Shown piece by piece: positions 35,451 through 47,010 of a stretch of DNA of 64,000 bases; within the stretch, counting starts at the first letter, position 1, and the number at the start of each line of letters is the position of its first letter. The notes under the pieces are model-generated. The model was not told the DNA's origin, ran no database searches, and saw only the letters and a program-made list of their open reading frames with translations. The translations under genes and the position numbers were made by a program. The DNA comes from Leptoclinus maculatus (lineage: Eukaryota > Chordata > Actinopteri > Perciformes > Stichaeidae), in assembly GCA_032191485.1 (NCBI GenBank), contig JAVDOI010000002.1:8671120-8735119 (forward strand), read 5' to 3'.

Positions 35451-38400
35451 GTTTAGGTGTGTGCTTTTGTCAGCCGGAGAGAGAAGATCTCAGCTTCCCA
35501 GAGCACAGGATGTAAAAACTAATGATGTCTCAGTCAAGTTAAGCCCAAATCCCCAATGACATTTCTGACTGGGATTGTTTTTGAAGTCCAGCTTTAATGA
35601 AAGTATTGAAGGAGGAGGATTCCTGATGGGGTCCAATTACACCCATAAGGGCACAAAACAAAAGGTCAGACCTCACATCATGTGAGATCGTGCCGGTTCA
35701 CTGCAAGCGACGACTAGAGCAGCGCGGTCAGTCGGTGGAAACTCGCTCCCCCCTTCCTGCGGTGACAGCGATAATTAAAAGAAGACATATAGACTATCCC
35801 CGGTAAACTACAGCCTCATGAATTACCATAGGGCTGAATCAATGCCTCCATGAAACATCCTTTACAAAGACGCTACAGGCTTCACAGAGGCAGCATTGAT
35901 TGAAGGCGAGTATTCAAGCTAGTTGATCAATATTTGATCTATGTCTCGGTATGAGACTACTGTCATTTTGGGATTTTGGTCATTTTCATATCACGATAAA
36001 AGTCATCACCCAAAATACGACCACATTAAAACTGTATATACTGTCACACGTCTGTATTTATATTATCATCTTCCATCTTAAAAACGCCCCACAATGAAGG
36101 AGCTTCCTGTTACTTCGGTATTCGTTTGTATTGGTTTCCGATAAAATAACCAAGTTGCGGTATAAGCCAAAAGAGAAGCCAGAACTGTGATGGATGTTTT
36201 TTCATCAAACACTTTTGGGTGATTATTTTTAAATCCCGCTTATTTTTTCTTCTCAATAAGCTGTGGCTAAGCTGGAGGTTTTGTCTGATTGTCTGACTGC
36301 TCAAGTATATTTTTCCTTTTGCACTTGTTTTTAAGCAATGTCGCCACATTGCCAGATCTCACCGATGAACTGTGTGAGTACAATCCTTTCACACCGATCG
36401 GAATCCTAGAGTTACATTTCTGGAACGTAGATACAAAAATGTTCAAAGTGAACGAATGTCTTGAAACATACAAAATGACGGGATCATGCCGACACAGATA
36501 ATCCTCAGTTATCAGTGCATGAACTGCACGGTAGTTTTTCCATTTCAACGCTTCTATTTATAACACCGACATGGTTCTAAATGCACCGTTTCAGAAAAAT
36601 AATATCTAGTTTGATAAAAATGATTGCTGTCAGAAAAACAATGAATGAATTATGGTTCTTCTTTTCACGTGCAAACAAGTTTTTGAGGAGAGAACCATCT
36701 GTGTTTGAAATATTGATTAATGTTTTTTTTCCTGTGTGCTAATGAAGACATTTGGAATGGAACTCCTTTTTTTCATATTTAGTCGTTCGCTCCCCGCAGC
36801 TTCAAACCAACAGAATCTTCTTTTGAACCTCTGAGACTCAAGATTTGTGGCTTCTGGGCTCATTTTTTTCCTCCTTCCTCTCTTAACTCCTCTCCATCAG
36901 TGCACTACACATAAACAATCAAATGGGAGCCCTTATCAGTAATGGCACCCCCTAACTTCTAACCCTTCACTTGACTGCAAATACAAAACAGAAAGTGCTG
37001 GGATAGACTTTTGTGAACTGAATGCAGAGAAACCAAAACATAGAAAAACACATGATGTAAGTAACAACAATGAGATAGAGACGGTGGCTTCATGCACTAA
37101 AGATAAAATACCTGACAGAGCTAATAACTCTTATTATTGAGCATGAAGTAGGGTCAGAATCGAAGTAATATTAAGGGCAGATATAACTTTCAATGTTATT
37201 AAAGTGCTGTGAAAATAAGGGAGCAAAAAAAGAGGGATACTCACAATTCAATAATTGAACTCTAATACTGTTTATTCCTGCATACTTATGACTACTGCCC
37301 TCCTTGGACCAACATCCCTGTTTTTGTGGGAACATGTGACCTCTGATATTACAGCCAGCTTCCCTCTCAGTGGAGAAAACAGAGTTTACTTTCCCATCAG
37401 AAAACAGCCGGGCACATGAAATGTTACAGTGACTGATGTTCATGTCGACAAACTTGGCTTTGGGAATGTTTCTGTCTTTTGTATTGCTATTATCATCAAA
37501 CCCCATGTAACACTCTGTAATGATTGTGTTTTTTGAGCTGTCGCAAGTGCTTTCAAATTACAGCTTTCAACACAAAAGGTAGTTACTGTACTTGCCTGCT
37601 GGTTTGCTGAACCTTTGCTTCAAAAAATCAAGCTCCTTCTCTGAGTCTAATGTCAAATCCAAACAAATGTAGTTTTAGATTCAGTGTGACTTACACGTTC
37701 CAAGAATATAGCTTAACTACTCTCCACCATGAGAAAACGTCCCAAAATCTGCTTAGGAAACACGCTCATTAAAACTCATTACAACTGCAAAGCAACCAAT
37801 TAAGGGAAAAATGGCAGAATATTACAGACGTCCAGGGACTATGGAATGTCTTTGTCAGCATTATTGAGCTCTGTCGATGCTGCCCACATGAAACTATCTT
37901 GAGATATAATTTAAGCCATAATATTGACGTCCCGAGGTTAAAATACTAAGAGAATCGTCTGCGATATATAGATCAGAAGAAAAAGAGAGGTACATGATTC
38001 TAGCTGGAAGGCAGCATCAGGAAAGAGAAAAAATAATTGAAACACATGAAGGATGAGTTCCTGCCTCACTCACAGAGCACAGGAAGAGGTCTGTTCACAG
38101 GCCTTGCATCTTGTTCTGCTGTGAATCCTTTCTGAATAAATTCCCACTTGACTTGCATGTGTAAAAAAAACGCCTTTTACTCAATAATTTCTACCCCTTA
38201 TTGATTTCAGCAGCAGCAGTATAACACGAGGCTGAGAAGCAGGAATGCAATCATCCAAACTGCAATAGCATCAATTCAATGGCAAAAGATGCTAAACAAC
38301 AAGTTATTCTCTTGTCGGTAAAGTGAAGTTTTGAAAGACCCCATTTCTGCTCAGACACTAATCAGGAGGGAGAAGGGAGGCAGTGTTGTCTTGATATGAC

Positions 38401-38701
38401 CTGCTGAATTTTTGACAAGAGGAGCCTGCAGCGACTCAGCAACTCCTCATTTGTTGCAGTTTTGTCGTGCACTTTTGCGGTTGTTTTATCATGTTGTGCT
38501 CCAGTTCAGCCTTTTTTATTCTGAAGCTGTCAATAGTTCAGCTCTGGGCCCGAATCATTTGTCAAATGCAGCTCCTACTGACGCACAAAGAGAAACTCTG
38601 AGACGCACTATTGTTCAGACTGATGGTGACCGACAAAGTGTATCACACAATTACAACAACTCGATCGTTACTTTTGGATTCCACACATATACACCCAGAC
38701 A

Positions 38702-38939
38702 CCAGTTTATTAGGTACACCTAGCTAAAATTAATAATAATCTTTAGCTAATTATAACCCTCATGAAGGTTGTAGAGTTCAATGTCAGTGTTCAGCGTTAA
38801 AACTGTTTGGGTTGTATCAACATCATTTCGGAGGATGTGATTTGTGGTGCTGTTTGGCATTATACAGAGAGGTATTTCCATTATCCCCTTACCCTCCATA
38901 CATTTGAATTGACAAAATAATAGAAACACAGAAACCTGT
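38702..38939 (+). repeat. interspersed fish repeat ('ccagtttattaggtacacctag' type)
   Basis: It starts CCAGTTTATTAGGTACACC, continues with a 'CCTCATGAAGGTTGTAGAG' phrase and ends with 'ACAAAATAATAGAAACAC'. I recall these three landmarks in this order from an abundant fish repeat. It carries no coding sequence. Confidence 0.6.
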
Positions 38940-39230
38940 CAGCAATGTTGATAATTAATTAATCGTTTATCGTTTGGATGGTTCTCTAGCTTCTCAAGTG
39001 TGAGAATTTGCTGCTTTTTTGTCTTAATTTCTATAAAAGGGTATTTGTATTCTGGATGCCTAGTCAGACAACTAAGATATTTGAAGACATCACCTTGGAG
39101 TCTGGGAAATTGTGAAAGCCAATTTGCACGTTTGACCTTTTATGCACCAAACGATTAATTAAATGATTTGTAAGATAAACGTTAGATTAATTGATGATAA
39201 GAACTAAATTAGTTGCAACCCATGGCAGCA
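38940..39230 (+). repeat. interspersed repeat family B, copy 2
   Basis: It has ATTAATTAATCG-like ends, an internal 'TCTAGCTTCTCAAGTGTGAG', then 'AATTTGCTGCTTTTT', 'AAGATATTTGAAGACATCACC' and 'TTGGAGTCTGGGAAATTGTG', and closes with 'AATTAGTTGCAACCC'. It is the best preserved of the three copies (others at 20408-20640 and 46355-46650). Confidence 0.72.
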
Positions 39231-39411
39231 GAATGATATGTCACAGATCAACACATGTAACCACATGAGCAATATCATTTTCCCCTACACAACATAGATC
39301 ACAGTCTTTCTTTTTAAAAAAAAGCACACATTTCTATTGCAACGATTATGATGCACCATGTGATCAGAGCTGATAGGGAGTGATTCTGACCGATAGTACG
39401 TCCCACACCCC

Positions 39412-39451
39412 ATGTTTCTTTTGCAAGGTCAACCTTGACAAAAAGAAACAT
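39412..39451. repeat. imperfect 40-nt hairpin
   Basis: ATGTTTCTTTT and AAAAGAAACAT form the outer 11-bp stem; CAAGGT and ACCTTG form an inner 6-bp stem with a CA loop. A one-versus-three base internal loop separates them. Confidence 0.82.
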
Positions 39452-39596
39452 AGCTACGTCGGTTCCGTTTAGCCGAGTGCCACAATTTGCAATATAGCTT
39501 CACGTTGGGTTGTTTGACGTTGTGTATATCGAAATAAATAACACCAAAAAGTTTCTTTGGGGGCGGCACATAGCCTTACAGAGATAATACGAAATC

Positions 39597-39911
39597 ATGC
39601 AAGTTAACCAAGAAACCCCTTCGGCTCAGACTCCAGCTGGGGCTTCAGAAGCAACCAGCCGCGGGGGCCTCCGACACCACGTTGCATGGAGGCCTAAGCC
39701 TTCAGCAGCGTGTATCGGTGGGCCTGCTGAAGGGAAAGGGAGGCATGGACTTGACTTACGGAGCCTGGTGGGAACGGTGCAAACCCCTCTGTGTAATTGC
39801 TGCCTAAGGGGGCTCAGTTCAAAGCTCCTTATCTTAAATGTGTGGGAAGACCTGGAACCTGACCTCAACCAGCATCTGAAGGCTGCATCTCAGGCAGTTG
39901 TGTTTATTTAG
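39597..39911 (+). other. open frame of 104 codons, unrecognised, GC-richer than its surroundings
   Basis: An ATG-started frame rich in Ala, Gly, Pro and Arg in its first half, with no membrane segment and no motif I recognise. An antisense frame of 80 codons overlaps it. No convincing splice sites were assigned. It could be the edge of an old retroelement or a chance frame in a GC-rich patch. Confidence 0.2.
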
Positions 39912-41563
39912 ACATGCTGCCTTCATCTTGTAAAATGCATTGTTTCAGCCTGGAGCGAGGCGGTCGGACACATTTCTTGATCTCTTTAACATTTTCTCTT
40001 GTTGTTTTTGGGAAGCCATTTGGGATTAATGTGCACTGCTGCAACGTTCAACCTTCTTCCCTCTGTATTAATGACACAACAAACAGTTTTCTACCAACTT
40101 CATTTTATTTCTTTGTATAAACAGAATCATTTACTTGTAATGTCTTGGTTCTTCCCTGAAAAACAGTCTAATTTCACGTTTTACCATTTCCTATGTTACT
40201 ATTGCATCGGCCATTATGGAACTCATATCACCGATATAATGGATCAGAAGCTGTCCCTATATGCGGTCCATTAAGCATACACATTTCTAAGTGCAAGTGT
40301 TGGAAACGACACCCATAAAGAGACCTTGATTTCCCCCAACTTGGATTGACATTACTGTGCTCGTATGCAAAGATGAAACGGGCGACGGAAACATGTCGGT
40401 TTAAGTATATCAACTAGCCAGGAGCTCGGCTTTTGGTTATAGAAATGTGGAGGTGTGAAATGCTGAGGAGAATCTCCTGACATGGATGAGGCCGTGTGAA
40501 ATTTTGTACGGCCTTGATTTGGAGGGATTGTCTTATCCTCTTAGTGGGGATTAAAGAGGAGCATTTTCTCAAAACAGTACAAAACATTATGGGAATTTGA
40601 GACAAAGGGAGTTTTAGAAGTAAACTTTGTTAAATCGTAGTCTTCACAGTTCATGCGGGGATGAGAGAGATCCCTGGCTTGAGGAAATAAGTCCAGCAGC
40701 AGGGGTTTGGATACTGGCTAGAGCTGGAACAATGGGCACTTGGCACACAGGGTCTGATCTTTACTTTCACTAAATGCAACACTACTCCTCACCTCACCCC
40801 ACTGTGGTCAGGTCCAGAAGAACTGGGACAACTCAACTCTTCTCACATGTGTACACAAGGAATGAAAACTAAACTAACAAAACTATAACTGTTCACTTTT
40901 GAGACCATTAACATGTGGATGCACATGACAATGAAACTGCTGACCTATGACCACTCAATCAAATCAAAAGAAAAAAAACGAACAAAATTCAAATTGTTAC
41001 ATTCAAACCTCGCTAAACATGAGATAATATGAAGTTTTCATTATGTAACTTCATACTTCCACTACAAGGAGACACAAGCTGGAGACCAATAAACCTGTAT
41101 CATCTTGATTCAGAGTTTCACTCAGTGCTTGATGGGATACCAAACCGAAAACAGATGTGTTATGTAATTATGTTTTGTGCAAAATGATGGTAGTGCTGGA
41201 GAGACTACATTATGGTGTTGCAGCGTTGCGTGGCCTGATAATGTTATATCTGGTGATGGTGTCAGAAAGTGAGCCGCCGCTGAGCATTAGCTTGTAACAT
41301 TTTAATGAAGCCAGTGGAAACAGTGAGCTCCGAGACGAGTTCAGTGACTTGCGGCTGATGTGAAAACTGTGTCAATCTTTAATTCAATTATCTCATGCAG
41401 TTTTAAACATGACATATTTTTCAGAGTGATGGATTATTATTATTATCACGGTGCCATCTAAGGCCGGGTGAATTTAAGTAGCGAAGCTATGAGTGCATTG
41501 AAAAAGTCCAGTTTTGACAGTTTGAATCTTATAAATATCCCTGGGTATAAGCTTATTCTTTTT
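39912..41563. other. intronic sequence, no gene seen
   Basis: No recognisable exon or RNA gene. The stretch 41220-41440 is repeat-poor and includes 'TCTTTAATTCAATTATCTC', but there is no direct sign of function. Confidence 0.4.
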
Positions 41564-41705
41564 TCGGCTTTATTTGACAGATGGCAAAGTAGAATTGGGG
41601 AGAGGAGGAGATGGGTATGACATGCAACAAGGGTCCCACAGCCACAACCCTGGGATGTTGTAACCTGGGATGTCGCACTCGGCTATAAGCACTCCAGCTC
41701 ATTCT
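41564..41705 (+). repeat. SINE-like interspersed repeat
   Basis: 'GGCTTTATTTGACAGATGGC', then 'AGGAGGAGATGGGTATGACA', 'TGCAACAAGGGTCCCACAG' and a decayed closing part corresponds to the common fish repeat that reads 'gacatgcaacaaagggtcccaggccgg...'. That repeat is thought to derive partly from a tRNA-like sequence, but no intact A or B box is seen here. A weaker relative lies at 54185-54275. Confidence 0.5.
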
Positions 41706-43659
41706 TTGTTCATGACGTGCTTTTACACCATTAGTTTGATTATTTTATATAATTTCTGTATTTGCAATAAGATATGAACAACAACTGGTTTGAGAAACGA
41801 GAAGAAGAACCACAAGAAACATAGTGAGCAGCATAAATATGAATGGTTTAAACTATTTTCATAATAAAAACACAATATAATGCTGTATGTAGTTGTAGAA
41901 TAATTGTGGGATTGTAGAACTCCCCACTGCCATTAACACCCTTAAGCATACAGAAATAAATCCCAAAGACACCATCAAGGGTAGATACGCACCTGATACA
42001 AATCCATTATCTTCTACACTGACAAATAGGTGAAAGGGTGGAAAGTGTCTTAAAAGAAAAAGTGTAAAGCTACATACATAATACACTTCCTGAAAATCCA
42101 GGTGTTTTGGAATCATGGGAATTTATGTTAGCTGCCACACTGCACACATGCTAATGTCAGATGCCCCGTGTGAAAACACAGTAGTCCGTTGAAGCTCCAG
42201 GCCTGTTTGATGCTTCACCTGAGTCTCTGATTTGCATAATCCCTGCCTGAAGAGCGAGGCCGATAAGCTTTTAGGTTGAGGTTGCGAGGTTGTGGGCAGT
42301 CAGCAGTTTTGTCCCCGGAGGAATGCCGGTCGTGTTCTGTGGGCAAACATAAAAGCCCAGACAGGACTGATAATGGCTTAACAGGCCTTTGCACGCACAC
42401 TCATTTAAAACAAGAGACGCAGAAAAACAGCTACGACAATCTGGGCCGAAGTGTATAAAAAAGTCAAGATTACCACGCCTAGTTTCAGAGTGCTGATTCG
42501 TCAGTCTGGGAGTAGTCGAGCTTATCGGCCCCTGCCGTTCACTTAGCTTTTTGCCGACACAGACGAGTTCCTTCAAAAAGAAGCCAGCTTGAAACTTTTT
42601 AAGGAGATGAGATTGTAAAGCTAATAACCGAGCTAATAAAGTCTCGAGCAGACGGGTGAAGTCCAAAGCTGGCTTCCAGATTCTTGAAGATGCTTTTCAT
42701 CCTCTGCCTGATACCATGTGATGAAAGACAGGGGATTGCAGTCTCCCTCCTTTTTTGGGGTCTCAGGATGACTTCAGCTGGTTTATCCTCCTCTGGCCTA
42801 CCAGGAGCAGCAGCCCCTGACCTCTGCCGTCAACTGAGTACAGAGTACAGAGACTCTCACACCAGGAATGTCCGATTAACAACAAGCACACACATTGTTG
42901 TTGTCTTGTAAGTTCCGACACCTCACTTCCAAACTCCATCATATTACACTAAAAGATGTTGGACATATGTACGTACAGCAAGCACATAAAAGAAAGCATC
43001 ATCTCTTAATGTCAAACCCTGTCACTGTCATACGATGCCGTGTTTTCCAACAAGTCAATTTCTGCCCTTCTAGATTTTGCCCCCGCCAACAGTAGGGGCT
43101 GCTACTGTGATGTCATGAAACACCCGGGGGGGCGACAGCAACTCAGCCATGAATCTTTAGACCACACACACGCACACACAGAATGGGATTGCAGAGTCCT
43201 GATGCATATAGCATGTAATAAATGATTTGTCCTTGGTTGCAACACTCACAACCAAGTTCCAAACTGCCTCAAGAAGCAACATCAGCACAAAATCTTGCTT
43301 TGTTGGGATCTTCGTGACATGCGTTTCCCGCACCACAAAATGAGAAACTGGTAGCTGAATGTCGTGATCACGACTCACCGGTTACACAATATAATAGCTT
43401 TGTTGAAGTAAAACAAAGTAGGTCCCTGGTGTGTCACCGTGCAAACAAATAGTTTTTCATGTTCACATTTCTCATTTTCAATGACGCATGAATAGCATCC
43501 CTGTTGAGCCAGTTGTTATTATAAAGAGCAGCTGTGCAACATTAGCAGGCTGAGGTGGGCAAAACACAGTACAATAAAGAAAGGATCAGATTTTGATCTG
43601 CATTATTTAAGCTGCTACCAACCGATTAAAATATGCCCAGATCAGCCCTCATACATATC
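41706..43659. other. intronic sequence, no gene seen
   Basis: The 131-codon minus frame ending at 42666 and its neighbours have no recognisable domain. No microsatellite longer than ten units. Confidence 0.4.
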
Positions 43660-44285
43660 CTTAGGATCGGCTTTGGGCATTGGACTACAGGCCTAATGCC
43701 CTGTCCTGTTTCAATGTGACAGTGCGCCTCGTGCACAAATCCCCGGCCTACAAAGAAATGTTTTTCAACCCCATTCAACACATTTGCAATGAACTTGAAG
43801 GTCGACTGCCAGCCAGGCCTTTTCAACCGACATCAATGGCCGACCTCACTAATGCTCTGAATGGGAACAGTATACCTGCAGCGAGGTTATGAAATCTAGT
43901 GGAAAGCCTTATTAGAAGAGTGGCGGTTGTTGAAGCGGCATATTAATGCCCAATGGTTAAAGAAGGACAACTATCACATATACTGCAGCCCAGTATCACG
44001 GCAGGTTGTGAAATAGTCACGAAACCAATTTTCTTGACGGTTTTCCAAAACCTAACTAAGTGGTTTTGCTGCATGTACATGGTTATTTTAAGCTCAACCA
44101 TGATGTTTTTCAGTGGTTTTGTTGCCTGAACCTAACTTTCCTTATGTCGTGTCCCTGGATACAACACCAGTAGATTGCCTTTTGTGAAAATTTCACAAAC
44201 TGCCGTGAGACTGTGTTGTATAATGGGGTATAATATCCAGGTGTCCATATACTTTTGCTCATATATTTGCCATATTGTGTTATAT
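43660..44285 (+). mobile_element. Tc1/mariner-like transposon remnant, transposase C-terminus, with a nested repeat
   Basis: The plus strand at 43708-43860 encodes CFNVTVRLVHKSPAYKEMF, then a gap, then NELEGRLPARPFQPTSMADL. This is the end of the Tc1-type transposase after the NPIE..W block, which is damaged here. At 43895-43930 'AATCTAGTGGAAAGCCTTAT' continues the match. 'ATATTAATGCCCAATGG' follows. The 3' terminus appears only at about 44240-44282 ('AGGTGTCCATATACTTTTG'). The 290 bases between are a different, inserted repeat. The element is 5'-truncated and inactive. Confidence 0.72.
43975..44228 (+). repeat. repeat inserted in the Tc1-like remnant
   Basis: 'CCAAAACCTAACTAAGTGG', then 'TTTTGTTGCCTGAACCTAAC' and 'GATTGCCTTTTGTGAAAATT' match, from memory, an abundant fish repeat containing repeated 'cctaaccaagt' phrases. 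It splits the transposon between its coding end and its 3' terminal repeat, so it is the younger of the two. Confidence 0.5.
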
Positions 44286-45390
44286 ACAGATGTCCGATGA
44301 TATTGACTTTAATCATACGTCCCAGCCCTAATATACAGCATGACAGGACATTTCTACATTCCCTTTATTCTTGCCAGTACACTGTCCCCTGGGAGATTTC
44401 CTTCAGAAACAAAGAAGCACCCAATGAGGGAGACATGAATGAGGTAAGGGGGTCCTCAGAGAAAATGCAGGCAGGAGTTTTCTTTTTTTACGTTGTGTCC
44501 CCACCTAACATGCTCTGTCACACACAAATTGGAGATTAGCGGGTTGTGGTTACATGTCGGGGCGTACGTCTGTAGTCAGCAGGGCCTTTGATGTTTCAGC
44601 TGCAGTGGTGCTCAATGTGACCTCAATCCACATCCTTCATTATAACTGAGGGGAATACTTGAGCGTTCATTATCCCCCCACCCCCGCCTCTCCATCCAAA
44701 AACTACTAACACAACCCGGGTGTAAAAGTGTGAGCAGCATGATGTACCATCACCTGTGCACACACAAAACACGCATCGCCATCAAACACACACACACGCA
44801 CACTGGGCTGAAAAAAATAAAATAAGTTGAGATGCTCCCGAGAGCCTTCAAAGTAAGCCCATGGCTCAGCGTCTAGCCAGGAGATATTTTTTCTCCCATT
44901 ATGTTTTCTTCACATGAAAAAGCTTTCAATTGGATGACAAGTAGTGTCAAGGCAGTTCCAACTCGGTTGCCTCTTTTAGTCAAAGGATTTCTTTTTCACT
45001 CATTCCCCACTTTTTTCTTCTTTACTTTGTAATATAGACTCCACTCTGGAACCATGACAGCTGCAAAAAAAAAAAGAGAGAGAAAAATAAATCGCTCCCT
45101 CACAGATTTGTAGCTGCTCGTGATGAGGTGATCCGGACTGTTATTTATTTCATATTTGCTAGCTGTCAACGCTGTCGTTGATGTGCACATCTTTCTTTTC
45201 TGCATCACCTGGTTCAGCGTTCCTACTGCTCAAGGCAAGCTCATCTGAAGATGTTTTTGATACTTACCAACTTTTTAACTAACATTTAAAAAAAGAAAAT
45301 GACTTAACGTCATGGAGATGAGGGTAGAACTACCGGGCATCTGTTGAGGGTTGACTTGGAAGTGTTGTGTTCCTTAGGCAAGGTGTCCAT
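44286..45390. other. intronic sequence, no gene seen
   Basis: Short CA stretches near 44780 and purine tracts near 45070. No exon or RNA gene was recognised. Confidence 0.4.
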
Positions 45391-45886
45391 ACAGGGTTCT
45401 TCTCGCGCTAAAAAGCGCTCGCCGGTTTTCTGAAAAGTTCCGAGATTTTCAACGAGAGGTGCTCAGAGTGGCCGCAAAAAAAGGGTGCAGCGCTTTCTCT
45501 CTAGACTTTGTCCTCACTGGGGAACAGTTGCAAAAAGATAAAAAAAAAACTTTCTTTGATTCTCACCGATGCCTCGTATACATTGCCTGATGCCGCTTTC
45601 AGCCATGCCGCAAAAACTTGGTTGAATAGTCAATGTTCATTGCATTAGCACTTCGCCGTGTCGCCGCTAGCTAGTGTTCCACTATCCTGATCTGTGTTAC
45701 ATTCACGGAGGAGACATTCACGAAATATAGATTGCAATGTCGAAAAGAAATTCCCATTTTTTTTGCATTTTTAAGATTTTTGAAAGAATGACTTAAGACA
45801 TTCTAATGCCCATTAATTAAGGCCTAATGTTTAGATCAATGACTTAAATGCCTTTCAACATTTCTAAGTATCCACAGGAACCCTGT
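45391..45886. mobile_element. hAT-like non-autonomous element
   Basis: The left end ACAGGGTTCT (45391-45400) and the reverse complement of the right end, ACAGGGTTCC (45877-45886), agree at nine of ten bases. Read from the right end inward on the minus strand the sequence contains 'CATTTAAGTCATTGATC' and 'GTCTTAAGTCATTC', resembling the fish hAT-like repeat that opens 'cagggttcccac' and then has 'ccttaaaa..tcttaaa' stretches. An 8-bp target duplication is not evident. No transposase is encoded. Confidence 0.55.
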
Positions 45887-46088
45887 TAATACACAGAAAC
45901 CTCATACTCAAACAAAGGCACACTGCACTGGCTCATTTTATTACATTTCTTTTTTTTTTTACAAACATTTGCCTCGATCTGCTAGAATAATGAAAAACGA
46001 AACAGAAAACATTGTACTGCAGGGTATGAATAAATAAATCGCCGGGAAAACGGAGAGAGAAAATAAAGAGTGAGGGAAGGGGACAGTG

Positions 46089-46102
46089 GGAGGGGGGGGG
46101 GG
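46089..46102. repeat. G-rich run
   Basis: A run of G with flanking purines (GGGAGGGG...GACAGAAGG) in a purine-rich stretch from about 46040. Confidence 0.6.
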
Positions 46103-46354
46103 ACAGAAGGCGAGAGGGAAGCAGCTCAGAGACTCAGAGTGAGGGAAGAGATGATAATGATGAGCCCTGAGACTGGCGACTATTTTAAGACTTCCTAAAA
46201 GTGAAACGGCAGATTCAACAGACCGGAATATGATCAGTTTTTACACGAGCACATGCACAGTTCAATTGGTTGGTCTGCTGCACACTGGATGATGCATGCA
46301 ACGCCTGAATTCAGATAGTTAATACAGATAGTGTTCGGTCTGCTGATGATGTTT

Positions 46355-46650
46355 GTTTAATCAATTAATCTGCTGATTATTCATTGTCAAGACAATACAA
46401 TGTCAGATAGTGGTGATAAATCATAAATTCATTAAACCCAAGGTGGTGTCTTCAAATTGCTTGTTTTTCCCCAAAACAGTCCAAACGCAAAGATTTTCAG
46501 TTTCACATCACATACGGCAAATGAAATAAATGAGAAGCCGGAACCATTTTGTTTCTCTTATTTTAGCTTTAGAAACTACTTTACTGATGAAAATAGTGGC
46601 TGATTAAACTCCTGTATATTGATTAGTGAACATCTAATCATTTCAGCTCC
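46355..46650 (-). repeat. interspersed repeat family B, copy 3
   Basis: On the minus strand it gives 'GGTTCCGGCTTCTCATTTA', then an 'AATCTTTGCGTTTGGACTG' phrase, 'CAATTTGAAGACACCACCTT' and ATTAATTGATTAA ends. The plus copy at 38940-39230 has the same order. Its outer end reaches to the 'GATTAGTGAACATCTAATCATTTCAGCTCC' stretch split near 46620-46650. Confidence 0.65.
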
Positions 46651-46704
46651 AGATAATGTACTCTGATCAGTATATTCGTTGTTGGAGGCCAGTTTTTTTT
46701 TTTT

Positions 46705-47010
46705 CTCTCCCCGTTTCAGGCTTTCCGCCAGATTTTGGACGCTGGCTGCAGGGATTTGTGAGGTCCAACACTGATGCTGAGTGATCAGGCCTGGCTTTGC
46801 AGTCAACCTTCCAGTTCATCCCAAAGGTGTTCCGTGGGGTTCAGGTCAGGGCTCTTTGCAAGCATGTCAATTTCTTCCACAGCAAACTGGGAGGGAAAAA
46901 TATGAATTTCACAAAGTTGTCTTCTTTGTGCACCAAGCTAATACCACTGCATGCTGCAGCCATAATATTTCCCTTAATTAAAACAGCAGCAGGACCAAAG
47001 TACTTGAAAG
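46705..47010 (-). mobile_element. Tc1/mariner-like transposase remnant
   Basis: The plus strand shows the antisense of a Tc1-type transposase end: 'CAACCTTCCAGTTCATCCCA', 'AAGGTGTTCCGTGGGGTTCA' and 'GGTCAGGGCTCTTTGCAAGC' are the antisense of PDLNP-E-HLWDELEG-like coding. The minus frame at 46806-46700 gives a worn PTSVPDLTNAL...LQNLVESL equivalent (ASVQNLAESLKRG). A further part at 46920-47005 matches in pieces. It is on the opposite strand from the remnant at 43660 and both are dead. Confidence 0.7.

Larger units (their letters stand above)
34801..38701. other. intronic sequence, no gene seen
   Basis: There are three GT/CA tracts at 35191-35450. The 111-codon minus frame ending at 37506 and the 125-codon minus frame ending at 35401 show no recognisable family; the latter crosses two microsatellites. 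Confidence 0.4.
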
